A DNA stretch of 64,000 nucleotides from Cellulomonas sp. RIT-PI-Y (lineage in GTDB: Bacteria > Actinomycetota > Actinomycetes > Actinomycetales > Cellulomonadaceae). The position numbers and the translations under genes are program-made. The DNA is taken from positions 1-64,000 of the forward strand of contig NZ_JANZKP010000008.1 of the NCBI RefSeq assembly GCF_025642745.1, given 5' to 3'. Each line of letters starts with the position of its first letter. Positions within the stretch are counted from its first letter, which is position 1. The notes under the pieces were generated by a model, which had not been told where the DNA came from, did no database searches, and saw nothing but the letters and a program-made list of their open reading frames with translations. Positions 43,368 through 51,977 of this stretch are shown one piece after another.

Positions 43368-44422
43368 TTGACGTCCGGGTTCTCGCTGAGGACCTCGTCC
43401 AGCAGGCTGAGGTCGAAGAGCTCGTCGGCGGTGATGTCGATCCCGGCGAAGGCCAGCGAGTCGATGGTGCCCTGCTGCAGCTCGTCGGTGATGGTCAGCA
43501 GGCCGTTGGCCTCGGTGTCCTCGGTCGAGATCAGCTCGGCCTGCCGGTCGAAGGCCAGGGTCATCGCGTCGCGGTCGTACTCCTGGTCCTTGCCGTACTT
43601 GTCGACGGTCAGGGACACGGCGCGCTCCGGGTCGTCCAGCGCACCCTGCCAGCCCTGCACGGTGGCGAGCAGGAAGGCCTTGAGCTCGTCCGGCCGGTCG
43701 TCGATGTCCTGCTGGGAGGCGACCAGCACCTCGCCGACGATCGGCAGGCCCTCGTCGGCGAGCAGGAACTCCACCGCGTCGAAGCCCGCCTGCACCAGCG
43801 TGGTGGCGCCGGAGGTGGTGTAGCCGATGTAGCCGTCGACCTGGCCGGTGGTCAGCATCGAGGTGTCGGACAGCGGCACGGTGGTGACGTCGGCGGCGTC
43901 GATGTCGTTCGCGGCCAGGAACGCGTTCCAGACCAGGGTGTTGGAGTCGGAGACCGCGATCGTCTTGCCGGCCAGGTCGTCCGGGCCCTCGATCGGGGCG
44001 GAGGCGGCCGACACCAGCGCGAACGGGTTGCGCTGGTAGGTGGCGCCGATGATCTTCACGTCCGCACCGGCCTGGATCGCCGGGGCGGTGATCAGCGGGG
44101 AGGACAGGCCGACCAGCGCCTGCCCGCCGGCGACGGCGGCCTCGGCGGAGGTGGCGGAGGACCCGCCCGCGGTCAGGGTCACGTCCTCGAACCCGGCGTC
44201 GGTGTAGAGACCGTCCTCGACGGCGACGTACTCGCCCGCGAACTGGGTGTTCTTCAGCCAGGACAGCTGCACGCTGACGGCGGGGAAACCGCTGTCGCCA
44301 CTGCCCCCGGTGGCGGACTCGGTGGTGTCGTCGGAGCTGGAGCACGCGGTCAGCAGAAGGCCGGCTGCGGCCACAGCGGAGACCAGACCGGTGAACCGGC
44401 GGGCACGGGAGGTGCGGGTCAC
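43364..44422 (-). CDS. ABC transporter substrate-binding lipoprotein, NMT1/THI5-like
   Basis: Extracytoplasmic binding lipoprotein of 352 residues. Signal peptide with lipobox LTAC near residue 26, acidic Ser/Thr/Gly linker, then an NMT1/THI5 fold starting with [20 protein letters not shown]. Family members bind pyrimidine precursors of thiamine, taurine, sulfonates or nitrate, so the family does not fix the substrate. No TPP riboswitch is visible upstream, and the downstream D-aminoacylase and PLP enzyme suggest an acyl-D-amino acid or related amide. GTG at 44422 has a GAGGT site; an in-frame extension to 44641 would lack a normal signal peptide. Confidence 0.88.
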   Translation of the reverse strand: MTRTSRARRFTGLVSAVAAAGLLLTACSSSDDTTESATGGSGDSGFPAVSVQLSWLKNTQFAGEYVAVEDGLYTDAGFEDVTLTAGGSSATSAEAAVAGGQALVGLSSPLITAPAIQAGADVKIIGATYQRNPFALVSAASAPIEGPDDLAGKTIAVSDSNTLVWNAFLAANDIDAADVTTVPLSDTSMLTTGQVDGYIGYTTSGATTLVQAGFDAVEFLLADEGLPIVGEVLVASQQDIDDRPDELKAFLLATVQGWQGALDDPERAVSLTVDKYGKDQEYDRDAMTLAFDRQAELISTEDTEANGLLTITDELQQGTIDSLAFAGIDITADELFDLSLLDEVLSENPDVK

Positions 44423-44745
44423 GTCTACCTCGGATCGGGTTCGGGTGGCCGTCGGACGGGCCACGGGGCGACGGGAATCATGCAACCCTCCGGCGCCGGT
44501 GCGCCGCCATGTGGGATCGTCCGAAGTCCACCCCCTCGGATGGTGCGATCCGTTGTGCGACCCACCGAGACCGGTCACATGCCGGACACCTGAGGGCACC
44601 GCGCGGGCCGGTCGCTGGCCGATCCTCCAGCGCCCGGGCACCGGCTCCCGGGTGGTCGTTGGGCGATCGTCCGATGATGCGTCCGAGGGCGCTGTGGTGG
44701 AGTTGCGGACAACCCGATCCCCGAGCCGAGAGGACCCACACCGCC
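44423..44745. promoter_or_regulatory. Divergent 323-base control region
   Basis: The longest gene-free stretch in the window separates the D-amino-acid operon from the deaminase gene. GATCGTCCGA occurs twice in direct orientation, at 44515-44524 and 44665-44674, exactly 150 bases apart. A short direct repeat GTGCGATCC/GTGCGACCC lies near 44543-44563. No TPP, purine or SAH riboswitch pattern and no credible small ORF was seen. It presumably holds both promoters and sites for an unknown regulator. Confidence 0.5.
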
Positions 44746-45753
44746 GTGTGGCCGACCGCTGAACTGCATGTGCACATCGAGGGCACGCTCGAGGCGCCCC
44801 TGATCCGCACCCTGGCGCAGCGCAACGGACTGCCCGTCCCGGCCGGGATCGACGACCGTGCGCCCTACGCCGACCTGCAGGCGTTCCTGGACGTCTACTA
44901 CGCGAACCTCGCCGTGCTGCGCACCGAGCGGGACTTCGCCGATCTCACCACCGCGTATCTGGAGCGGGCGGCCGCCGCCGGGGTCCGGCACGCGGAGATC
45001 TTCGTCGACCCGCAGTCGCACACCGATCGTGGCGTGCCGCTGGCCGCGGTGCTGGACGGCGTTCTCGGCGCCCTGGACGCCGGGCGTGAGCGGTTCGGGA
45101 TCAGCTCCGGTCTGATCGTCTGCTTCCTGCGGCACCTCGGCCCCGAGGCCGCGGCCGAGACCCTGGAGTCGGTGCTGCCCTGGCGGAGCCGGCTGCTGGG
45201 CGTCGGGCTGGACTCCTCCGAGGTGGGCTTCCCGCCGTCGCTGTTCCGCGCCGTGTTCGCCCGGGCCGCCGAGCTCGGCCTGCGCCGGGTCGCCCACGCC
45301 GGGGAGGAGGGCGGCCCGGACTACGTCTGGGAGGCCCTGGACGTGCTCGGCGCCGAGCGGATCGACCACGGCAACCGTGCCCTGGAGGACGCCGAGCTGG
45401 TCGCGGTGCTCCGCGAGCGCCGGATCCCGCTCACCGTCTGCCCGCTGTCCAACCTGGCACTGCGCACCGCCGGCCCCGATCTGGCCGACCACCCGCTGGC
45501 CGTGATGCTGGACGAGGGACTGCTCGCCTCCGTGCACTCGGACGACCCGGCCTACTTCGGCGGCTACCTGGACGACAACGTGCGCGCCCTGGTCGCCGCG
45601 AACGGCGTGGCCGAGGCCGTGCTCGGGCGCCTCGCGGTGAACGCGGTCCGCTCGGCCTTCGTCGACGAGGGCCGTCGTGCCGAGCTGCTGGCCGCGATCA
45701 GCGCGCATGCCACGGAGATCGGCGCCCCCGACCCGGTCGGGGTGGCCGCCTGA
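44746..45753 (+). CDS. Adenosine/adenine deaminase family protein
   Basis: Purine deaminase of 335 residues. Metal ligands lie in AELHVHIEGT (His8, His10), catalytic HAGEEGG, the His in ERIDHGN and the Asp pair in SVHSDDPAYFGGYL. The DPAYFGG ending is commonly seen in the adenine deaminase branch of the ADA family, although adenosine cannot be excluded. GTG at 44746 follows a GAGAGGA site. The stop overlaps the PPC-domain gene as TGATG. Divergent from the D-amino-acid operon. Confidence 0.87.
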   Translation: MWPTAELHVHIEGTLEAPLIRTLAQRNGLPVPAGIDDRAPYADLQAFLDVYYANLAVLRTERDFADLTTAYLERAAAAGVRHAEIFVDPQSHTDRGVPLAAVLDGVLGALDAGRERFGISSGLIVCFLRHLGPEAAAETLESVLPWRSRLLGVGLDSSEVGFPPSLFRAVFARAAELGLRRVAHAGEEGGPDYVWEALDVLGAERIDHGNRALEDAELVAVLRERRIPLTVCPLSNLALRTAGPDLADHPLAVMLDEGLLASVHSDDPAYFGGYLDDNVRALVAANGVAEAVLGRLAVNAVRSAFVDEGRRAELLAAISAHATEIGAPDPVGVAA

Positions 45754-46211
45754 TGCGCGCCGCCGAGCTCACCGTCGGCCGCCGGTTCGCGGTCGTCCTG
45801 GACCCCGGCGACGAGGTGCTGGAGGCCCTGACCAAGCTCTGCGCGGAGCACGGCATCCGCCAGGCGACCATCCCGGTGTTCTCCGGCGCGTTCCGCTCCG
45901 CGCGGTTCATCGCGGCCCACACCCCGGTCGACGACCAGGAGCCTCCGCTGCCGCAGGAGGTCACCGTCACGTACACCGAGGGCATCGGCTCCGGCACCGT
46001 GATGTGGGACGCCGACGCGGGGCGCGCCGTGCCGCACCTGCACGTGGCCCTCGGTGTGAAGAACACCGGCGCCACCGGCTACGCGGGCCATCTGCTGGGC
46101 GGGGAGGTGCACTACACGGCGGAGGTCGTGATCGAGGAGGTGCTGTCCCCCGCCCTGCTCCGGGTGTCCGACCCCCGCGCCTTCGGCATCCCGACGCTGC
46201 ACTTCAGCTGA
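45753..46211 (+). CDS. PPC/DUF296-domain protein
   Basis: Protein of 152 residues that is essentially one PPC (DUF296) domain. The core PHLHVALGVKNTGATGYAGH is followed by LLGGEVHYTAEVVIEEV, the conserved metal-binding and trimer region. In plants the domain is fused to AT-hook DNA-binding motifs, while bacterial single-domain members have no established role. No AT-hook is present here. Its translation is coupled to the upstream deaminase (TGATG), which suggests a role in purine or nucleotide metabolism or its control. Confidence 0.88.
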   Translation: MRAAELTVGRRFAVVLDPGDEVLEALTKLCAEHGIRQATIPVFSGAFRSARFIAAHTPVDDQEPPLPQEVTVTYTEGIGSGTVMWDADAGRAVPHLHVALGVKNTGATGYAGHLLGGEVHYTAEVVIEEVLSPALLRVSDPRAFGIPTLHFS

Positions 46212-46261
46212 CCGCCCGGACGCCCACATTCCCCGGCGTGGCCCTCCCCCGACAGGAGGCT

Positions 46262-46287
46262 CGGCGCGACGGCGTCGAGGCGCGCCG
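46262..46287. terminator. Possible bidirectional terminator
   Basis: Perfect 7-bp arms CGGCGCG (46262-46268) and CGCGCCG (46281-46287), with further pairing inside the 12-base loop, lie between the convergent PPC and GH1 genes. Confidence 0.4.
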
Positions 46288-46292
46288 CGGGT

Positions 46293-47477
46293 TCAGCGGA
46301 CGGTGAGGGCGTTCGCCTTCGCCTGGGCACCGAGCCACGCCAGGCTCGGCTTCGGCTGCCGGGCGAAGGTCTCGCGGTCCCAGCCGATCAGGCCGAAGGT
46401 CGGGCGGTAGCCGCTGGCCCACTCGTAGTTGTCCAGCAGGCTCCAGTGCAGGTAGCCCTCGACCGTGATCCCGTCGGCGATCGCGGCGTGCAGCTCGGCC
46501 AGGGCGGCCTCGGTGTAGTCGATCCGGCGCGGGTCGTCGGCGGTGGCGATGCCGTTCTCGGTGACGAACACCGGCACGCCCCCGCTCAGCTCCCAGGCGG
46601 AACGGACGCCCTCGGCCATCGCCGCCGGGTAGTACTCCCAGCCGGTCAGCGTGGTCTCGATGCCGTCCGGCACCTGACGCGGGCCGTCGGGGCCGATGAT
46701 CGTGCGGGTGTAGGCCTGGACGCCGACCCAGTCGTCGCCCCGGGACATCTCCAGGTACCAGTCGTCGCGCGGGTGGCCGTACTCGCGCTTGACGTCCTCG
46801 CAGCCGGGCTCGGCCTGGAACGCCTGGGTGGCGATGGTCCAGCCGGAGCGGACGCCGTCGAGGCCGGACAGGATCTCCTGCGCCCGGTGGTGGCAGTCGA
46901 GCAGGGTGTCGGCCACCGCCAGGTCGGGGGCGGGCAGACCGTAGGCGACGAGGTTGGCCGGGTCCTCGCCCCCGGCGATCATCGCGGCGATGTTCGGCTC
47001 GTTGATGGTGCAGACCCAGGTCACGTCGTCACCGAGCACCGGCAGTGCGGTCTCGACGTAGCGGGCGAACCGGTCCGTGGCGTCGGGGCTGCGCCACATG
47101 CCCTCCTGCGCGAACCAGCGCGGCACGGTGAAGTGCATCAGCGTGACCATCGGGGTGATGCCGAGCTCCAGGGCGGTGTCGACCATCCGGCGGTAGTGGG
47201 CCAGCTCGGCGCGGGACACGAAGCCCTTCTCCGGCTCGATCCGGGCCCACTCGATGCTGAACCGGTAGGTGTCCAGCCCGGAGTCCTTGAGCAGGCGCAT
47301 GTCCTCGGCGAACCGGTGGTAGCTGTCCGCCGCGTCGCCCGAGGGCTCGACGATGCTGGTCCCGGCCGCGTGCTCCCGCGGCCACCAGTCGGAGTTGATG
47401 TTGTTGCCCTCGATCTGGTGGGCGGCGGTCGCCGCGCCCCAGAGGAAGCCGTCGGGGAACTGCAGAGTGTGTGCCAC
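46293..47477 (-). CDS. GH1 beta-glucosidase
   Basis: Hydrolyses beta-glucosides or related disaccharides in the cytoplasm; no signal peptide. The acid/base is Glu160 in CTINEPN and the nucleophile Glu307 in VFVTENGIA. The N-terminal FPDGFLWGAATAAHQIEGNN is the GH1 signature. At 394 residues it is shorter than the usual 440-480, yet both catalytic glutamates and the C-terminal YLHWSLLDNYEWASGY are intact, so it is a compact subfamily rather than a truncation. GTG start with GAGGA site. It is the last gene of the Opp-type importer operon. Confidence 0.94.
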   Translation of the reverse strand: MAHTLQFPDGFLWGAATAAHQIEGNNINSDWWPREHAAGTSIVEPSGDAADSYHRFAEDMRLLKDSGLDTYRFSIEWARIEPEKGFVSRAELAHYRRMVDTALELGITPMVTLMHFTVPRWFAQEGMWRSPDATDRFARYVETALPVLGDDVTWVCTINEPNIAAMIAGGEDPANLVAYGLPAPDLAVADTLLDCHHRAQEILSGLDGVRSGWTIATQAFQAEPGCEDVKREYGHPRDDWYLEMSRGDDWVGVQAYTRTIIGPDGPRQVPDGIETTLTGWEYYPAAMAEGVRSAWELSGGVPVFVTENGIATADDPRRIDYTEAALAELHAAIADGITVEGYLHWSLLDNYEWASGYRPTFGLIGWDRETFARQPKPSLAWLGAQAKANALTVR

Positions 47478-47490
47478 GGTGTGTCCTCAA

Positions 47491-48345
47491 TCAGTGGGGG
47501 GAGGTCCAGAAGTCGGCCAGCAGGTCCGCGGTCGCTTCCGGGGTCTCGAGATTCGGTGAGTGCGCCGCGCCGGGCAGCACCGCGTACCGGCCACCGAGCT
47601 GATCGGCGGTGCGGCGCTGCCAGGACTGCGGCCAGGCGGTCAGGTCCAGCTCTCCGTGCGCGACCAGCACCGGCAGCCCGGTGGCGGCCAGCGCGGGGGT
47701 GACGTCCGCCGGGTCGGCCAGGATGTCGATCGCGGCGATTAGCTGGGCGGTGCTGGTGGCCAGCGACCGCTGCCGGTGGAACTCGGCCTCGGGGTCGAGT
47801 TCCACCGGTTCGCCCTGCGCCAGCGCCCAGGCCAGCGCGGGGTTGTCCAGGCTCCACAGGTCCGCGGCGCCACCGGCGGCCAGCAGCCGTGCCCGGAGGT
47901 CGTCCTTGCGTCCGGGCCAGCCGTGCGGCCCGGAGCAGAGCAGGGTCAGTGAGGCGAAGGCCGCCGGCTCGTGCACCGCGGCGGCGGCCGCCACCGTGCC
48001 GCCGAACGAGTGCCCGAGCAGGTGCACCGGGCCCCCGACCAGGGCGGCGACCTCGTGCACGTCCTCGGCCAGCAGGTCCAGGGCGTAGTCCTCGACCCGG
48101 GGCAGCGACTGCGAGTCGCCCTGTCCGCGCTGGGAGATCGCCCAGGCGTCGATCCCCCGCTCGGCGAGCAGGGGCAGCAGCACCCGGTGGTCCTCCTTGG
48201 ACCCGGTGAAACCCGGCACCAGCAACGCGGTCGCCCGGGCCTCCCCGGCGGGCCGGGCACGCAACGCGGTCAGCTCCACCGCGGACAGCAGGAGCCGGGA
48301 CGCCTCGACGCCGTCGGGCAGCGCGAGGCCGCCGAACGGGCTCAT
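47491..48345 (-). CDS. Alpha/beta hydrolase
   Basis: Cytoplasmic hydrolase of 284 residues. The oxyanion segment LLVPGFTGSKEDH is followed by the nucleophile elbow VHLLGHSFGGTVA (Ser about 115), acid in VLVAHGELDLTAW and His in LPGAAHSPN. The substrate is unknown. Its position between the importer ATPase and GH1 gene, with the start overlapping the ATPase stop as ATGA, suggests it acts on the same imported glycoside, for example as a deacylating esterase. Confidence 0.87.
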   Translation of the reverse strand: MSPFGGLALPDGVEASRLLLSAVELTALRARPAGEARATALLVPGFTGSKEDHRVLLPLLAERGIDAWAISQRGQGDSQSLPRVEDYALDLLAEDVHEVAALVGGPVHLLGHSFGGTVAAAAAVHEPAAFASLTLLCSGPHGWPGRKDDLRARLLAAGGAADLWSLDNPALAWALAQGEPVELDPEAEFHRQRSLATSTAQLIAAIDILADPADVTPALAATGLPVLVAHGELDLTAWPQSWQRRTADQLGGRYAVLPGAAHSPNLETPEATADLLADFWTSPH

Positions 48346-49994
48346 GACGCCTCGAACCGGCGCGAGGGCTGCGGCACGGCGGCCAGCAGCTCGGTGGTGT
48401 ACGCGTCCTCCGGGAACCGGAGCACCTGCACGGTCTCGCCGCGTTCGACCACCCGCCCGTGGTGCAGCACCATGATCTGGTCCGCGATCACCCGGGCCGA
48501 CAGCAGGTCGTGCGTGATGTAGAGCAGCGACACCCCGGTCTCCCGGCGCAGCTCCTGCAGCAGGGCCAGCACCCCGGCCCGCAGCGACACGTCCAGCATG
48601 GACACCGGCTCATCCGCGACCAGCACCTGCGGGTTCGACGCCAGGGCGCGGGCGATGACCACCCGTTGCCGCTGACCGCCGGACAGCTGGTGCGGCAGCT
48701 TGGCCGCGAACTGCTCGACCGGGGTCAGCCCCACGGTCTCCAGCAGCTCCAGCACCCGGGCCCGGGCGGCCTCCCCGCGCAGACCGGTGAAGTTCTCCAC
48801 CGGCCGGGTCAGGGTGTACTCGACCGTGCTCAACGGGTTGAGCGCCGAGTACGGGTCCTGGAAGACCATCTGCATGTCGGCGTGCAGCCCGCGCAGCTTC
48901 CGTCGGCTGAGCTTGTCGACCTGCCGGTCACCGAACCGCACCGTCCCGCTGGTCGGCTTCTCCACGCCGGTCAGCATCTTGGCGATCGTCGACTTGCCCG
49001 ATCCGGACTGCCCGACCAGCGCCAGCGCGCCACCGGGCTCCAGGGTGAACGACACGTCGTCCACCGCCGTGACCGGCTGCTCGCCGCGGCGCGGGGCCGG
49101 GTACACCTTGGTCACGTGCTCGACCACCACCGCGTCGTGCGCGGCCTTGGTGTCGGTGACCTCCGGGGCGTCCACGCTGCGCGAGCTCAGGCCCGGCAGC
49201 TCGACGACCTCGGCCCGCGGGTCCGCGTAGTGCGAGAGCAGCATCCGGGTGTACTCGTGCCGGGGCCGCAGGAACAGCTCACGGGACGGCGCGTCCTCGA
49301 CGATCCGGCCGTCGTGCATCACCGCGACCCGCTCGGCCGACTCCAGCACCACACCGAGGTCGTGCGAGATGAGCACCGCGGTGAAGCCCTCCGCCTTCTG
49401 CAGCTCCCGGATGGTGTCCATCACGGCGTGCTGCACCAGCACGTCCAGCGCGGTGGTCGGCTCGTCGAAGACCATCAGCCGGGGCTCCAGCGACAGCGCC
49501 AGCGCGATCGACACCCGCTGCCGCATCCCACCGGAGAGCTCCCCGGGGAACCGGTCCAGCACGGTGGCGGGCAGCTGCACCTTGTCCAGCAGCTCGATCG
49601 CCCGGGCGCGGCGCCTCGGCTTCGGCACGTGCCGGTGCGCCGCGAAGATGTCGCCGAAGTGGTTCCCGATCGACCGCACCGGGTTCAGCGCGTTCATCCC
49701 GGACTGCAGCACCATCGCGAAGCCGCCCCGGCGCTGCTCGCGCAGTTCCTCGGCGCCCATCCGCGCGATGTCCACGCCGTCGAACACGATCCGGCCGGAG
49801 GCGATCCGGGCCGGCGCCTTGGCCAGCCGGGTCACCGCGAAGCCGAGCGTCGACTTCCCGGAGCCGGACTCCCCGACCAGGCCGATGAACTCGCCCTGCT
49901 CCAGGCTCAGGCTCACCCGGTCGACCGCGGTGGTCGGTTCCGCGCCCCGGGGCTCGTAGACGACGGTCAGGTCCTCGATCTGCAGCAGGCTCAT
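48342..49994 (-). CDS. Fused double ATPase of an Opp/Dpp-type ABC importer
   Basis: Single 550-residue protein containing both nucleotide-binding domains of a peptide/oligosaccharide importer (DppD- and DppF-like). Domain 1 has [24 protein letters not shown] and LMVFDEPTTALD; domain 2 has GQSGSGKST, LSGGQRQRVVIARAL and VLVADEPVSMLD. In domain 2 the position after EP differs from the usual T but the catalytic Glu is kept. It works with the two permeases upstream; gene overlaps on both sides show tight coupling. Confidence 0.93.
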   Translation of the reverse strand: MSLLQIEDLTVVYEPRGAEPTTAVDRVSLSLEQGEFIGLVGESGSGKSTLGFAVTRLAKAPARIASGRIVFDGVDIARMGAEELREQRRGGFAMVLQSGMNALNPVRSIGNHFGDIFAAHRHVPKPRRRARAIELLDKVQLPATVLDRFPGELSGGMRQRVSIALALSLEPRLMVFDEPTTALDVLVQHAVMDTIRELQKAEGFTAVLISHDLGVVLESAERVAVMHDGRIVEDAPSRELFLRPRHEYTRMLLSHYADPRAEVVELPGLSSRSVDAPEVTDTKAAHDAVVVEHVTKVYPAPRRGEQPVTAVDDVSFTLEPGGALALVGQSGSGKSTIAKMLTGVEKPTSGTVRFGDRQVDKLSRRKLRGLHADMQMVFQDPYSALNPLSTVEYTLTRPVENFTGLRGEAARARVLELLETVGLTPVEQFAAKLPHQLSGGQRQRVVIARALASNPQVLVADEPVSMLDVSLRAGVLALLQELRRETGVSLLYITHDLLSARVIADQIMVLHHGRVVERGETVQVLRFPEDAYTTELLAAVPQPSRRFEAS

Positions 49995-50932
49995 CGGCCG
50001 GTCCCTTCCCGCAGGCGCGGATTGGACAGACCGTCCACGCCGAAGTTCACCAGGGTCATGGAGGTGGCGAGCAGGGCGATGCACAGGCCGGGGGCGAACA
50101 GCAGCACCCACTGACCGGTCAGGATCGCCATCGAGTTCTGGGCCCAGAAGATCATCGAGCCCCAGCTCACGGTCGCCATGTCGCCGAGGCCCAGGAACGA
50201 CAGCCCGGACTCGGCCAGGATCGCGGAGGTGGCCGCCCCGAAGAACGCCGCCGCGATCATCGAGGTCATGTTCGGCAGGATCTCCCGGAACACCACCCGG
50301 GCCGGCCTCTCCCCGGAGAAGACCGCCGCGGTGATGAAGTCCCGGCTGCGCAGCGACTGGGTCTGCGCTCGCAGCACACGGGCGCCCCAGGCCCAGCCGG
50401 TGATGACCACCACCAGGATGATCATCGGCAGCCCGCCGTTCTGCAGGTAGGCGGCGATGATGATCATCAGCGGCAGGCCGGGCACCACCAGGAACAGGTT
50501 GACCAGGAAGTTGACGACGTCGTTCCCCCAGCCGCGCAGATAGCCCCAGGACAGGCCGATGAGCACGGCGACCACGGTCGACAGCCCACCGGCGATGAAG
50601 CCGACCAGCAGCGAGATCCGCGAGCCGTAGATCACCTGGGACAGCACGTCCTCCCCGTTGCCGGTGGTGCCGAGCCAGTGCGCGGAGGACCCGGGCTCGT
50701 TGCGGCCGAAGGAGTCGTCGTGCGGGGCGTAGGGCGCCAGCACGGGGGCGAAGACCGCCATGAGGATGAACAGGCCGAGCAGGATCAGTCCGACCCGGGC
50801 CTTGGGGTTGGCCCAGACGGTGCCGAACGCGCGGCCGAGCACCTGGAAGGCCCGGCCGATCGTGGTACGGCTCGCGCGGGTGGCCGGCTTCAGCACGACC
50901 TCGCGATCGGGCATGGGTGTGGATTCAGTCAT
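49991..50932 (-). CDS. Opp/Dpp-type ABC transporter permease (DppC-like)
   Basis: Membrane permease of 313 residues with the DppC pattern: N-terminal cytoplasmic tail, first membrane segment near residue 47, HWLGTTGNGEDVLSQVIYGS and the conserved loop around VFREILPNM. It starts 3 bases after the DppB-like stop, and the stop overlaps the ATPase start. Confidence 0.92.
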   Translation of the reverse strand: MTESTPMPDREVVLKPATRASRTTIGRAFQVLGRAFGTVWANPKARVGLILLGLFILMAVFAPVLAPYAPHDDSFGRNEPGSSAHWLGTTGNGEDVLSQVIYGSRISLLVGFIAGGLSTVVAVLIGLSWGYLRGWGNDVVNFLVNLFLVVPGLPLMIIIAAYLQNGGLPMIILVVVITGWAWGARVLRAQTQSLRSRDFITAAVFSGERPARVVFREILPNMTSMIAAAFFGAATSAILAESGLSFLGLGDMATVSWGSMIFWAQNSMAILTGQWVLLFAPGLCIALLATSMTLVNFGVDGLSNPRLREGTGR

Positions 50933-50935
50933 GAG

Positions 50936-51916
50936 TCACCGCCTCGTCCGCGGGTCGAGGACGCCGTAGAGGATCTCGACAAGGAAGTTCGCCACCAGGA
51001 CGCTGACCGTGATCATCAGGAACACCGCCTGCATCAGCGGGAAGTCCTGATTGGTCACGCCGTTGTAGAGCAGATAGCCGACTCCCGGGTAGGCGAAGAC
51101 CTGCTCCACCAGGAGCGAGCCGCCGACCACTCCGCCGAGCGCCATCCCGAAGCCGGTCAGGTTCGGCAGGATCGCGTTCCGGGCGGCGTAGCGGATCGCC
51201 ACGGTCCGGCCGTGCAGACCGTTGGCCTCGGCGAAGGTCACGTAGTCCTCGCCCAGGGTGTTGATCATCGTGTTGCGCATCCCGAGGATCCAGCCGCCGA
51301 GTGAGGTGAGGAAGATCGTGATCGCGGGCAGCGCGGCGTGGTAGAGCGCGTCGCCGATGAACTCCAGGGAGAAGTTCGGTGTGGCGGTCGCGGAGTACGC
51401 CCCCGAGGTCGGGAACCAGCCGGCCACGTACCCGGTGAAGAACACGATCAGCAGACCGGTCCAGAAGTACGGGAAGGCGGACAGGAAGCTGCCGGTCATG
51501 GTCGGCAGGGAGTCGAGCCAGGTGCCGCGCCGCCACGCCGCGCCGATCCCGATCAGGGTGCCGACCGCGAACGAGATGATCGTGACCATCCCGACCATGA
51601 TCAGCGTCCAGGGCAGCGCGTTGGCCACCAGGTCCGACACCTTCATCGGGAAGAACGTGTAGGAGACCCCGAAGTCCAGGGTGACCACGCTGTGCAGGTA
51701 GCTGACGTACTGGTCCCACAGGCTGCCGTCCGGCAGTCCGAGCTGGACCTCGATCGCGCGCTGCACCGCCGGCGAGACCGGCCCGTTCTGGGCCAGGCGG
51801 GCGATCGCAGCGTCGGCCGGCGATCCGGGCATCAGGCGGGGCAGGACGAAGTTCATCGTCACCGCCGCCCAGAGGGTCAGCAGGAGCAGACCGAGTTTGC
51901 GCAGGGCATAGCGCAC
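50936..51916 (-). CDS. Opp/Dpp-type ABC transporter permease (DppB-like)
   Basis: Membrane permease of 326 residues. The N-terminal signature LPRLMPGSPADAAIARLAQ and the late loop RYAARNAILPNLTGFGMALG are DppB-like. GTG at 51916 has a strong AAGGAGG site. It follows the binding-protein gene across 61 bases that contain the hairpin at 51942-51971. Confidence 0.92.
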   Translation of the reverse strand: MRYALRKLGLLLLTLWAAVTMNFVLPRLMPGSPADAAIARLAQNGPVSPAVQRAIEVQLGLPDGSLWDQYVSYLHSVVTLDFGVSYTFFPMKVSDLVANALPWTLIMVGMVTIISFAVGTLIGIGAAWRRGTWLDSLPTMTGSFLSAFPYFWTGLLIVFFTGYVAGWFPTSGAYSATATPNFSLEFIGDALYHAALPAITIFLTSLGGWILGMRNTMINTLGEDYVTFAEANGLHGRTVAIRYAARNAILPNLTGFGMALGGVVGGSLLVEQVFAYPGVGYLLYNGVTNQDFPLMQAVFLMITVSVLVANFLVEILYGVLDPRTRR

Positions 51917-51941
51917 CGGGGCCTCCTTCGGTGTGAGGGGT

Positions 51942-51971
51942 GCCGCCCGGGCCGTCGCCGGCCCGGGCGGC
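51942..51971 (-). terminator. Intercistronic hairpin after Opp-type binding-protein gene
   Basis: Perfect 13-bp arms 51942-51954 and 51959-51971 with loop TCGC, beginning six bases after the binding-protein stop and ending 25 bases before the DppB-like start. Third example in this window of a strong hairpin after a binding-protein gene. Confidence 0.8.
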
Positions 51972-51977
51972 CGGGGA

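Noticed and set aside
44423-44600. TPP riboswitch upstream of the NMT1/THI5-like binding protein
   Set aside because: Neither the CTGAGA element nor the other conserved THI-box segments are present on the minus strand.
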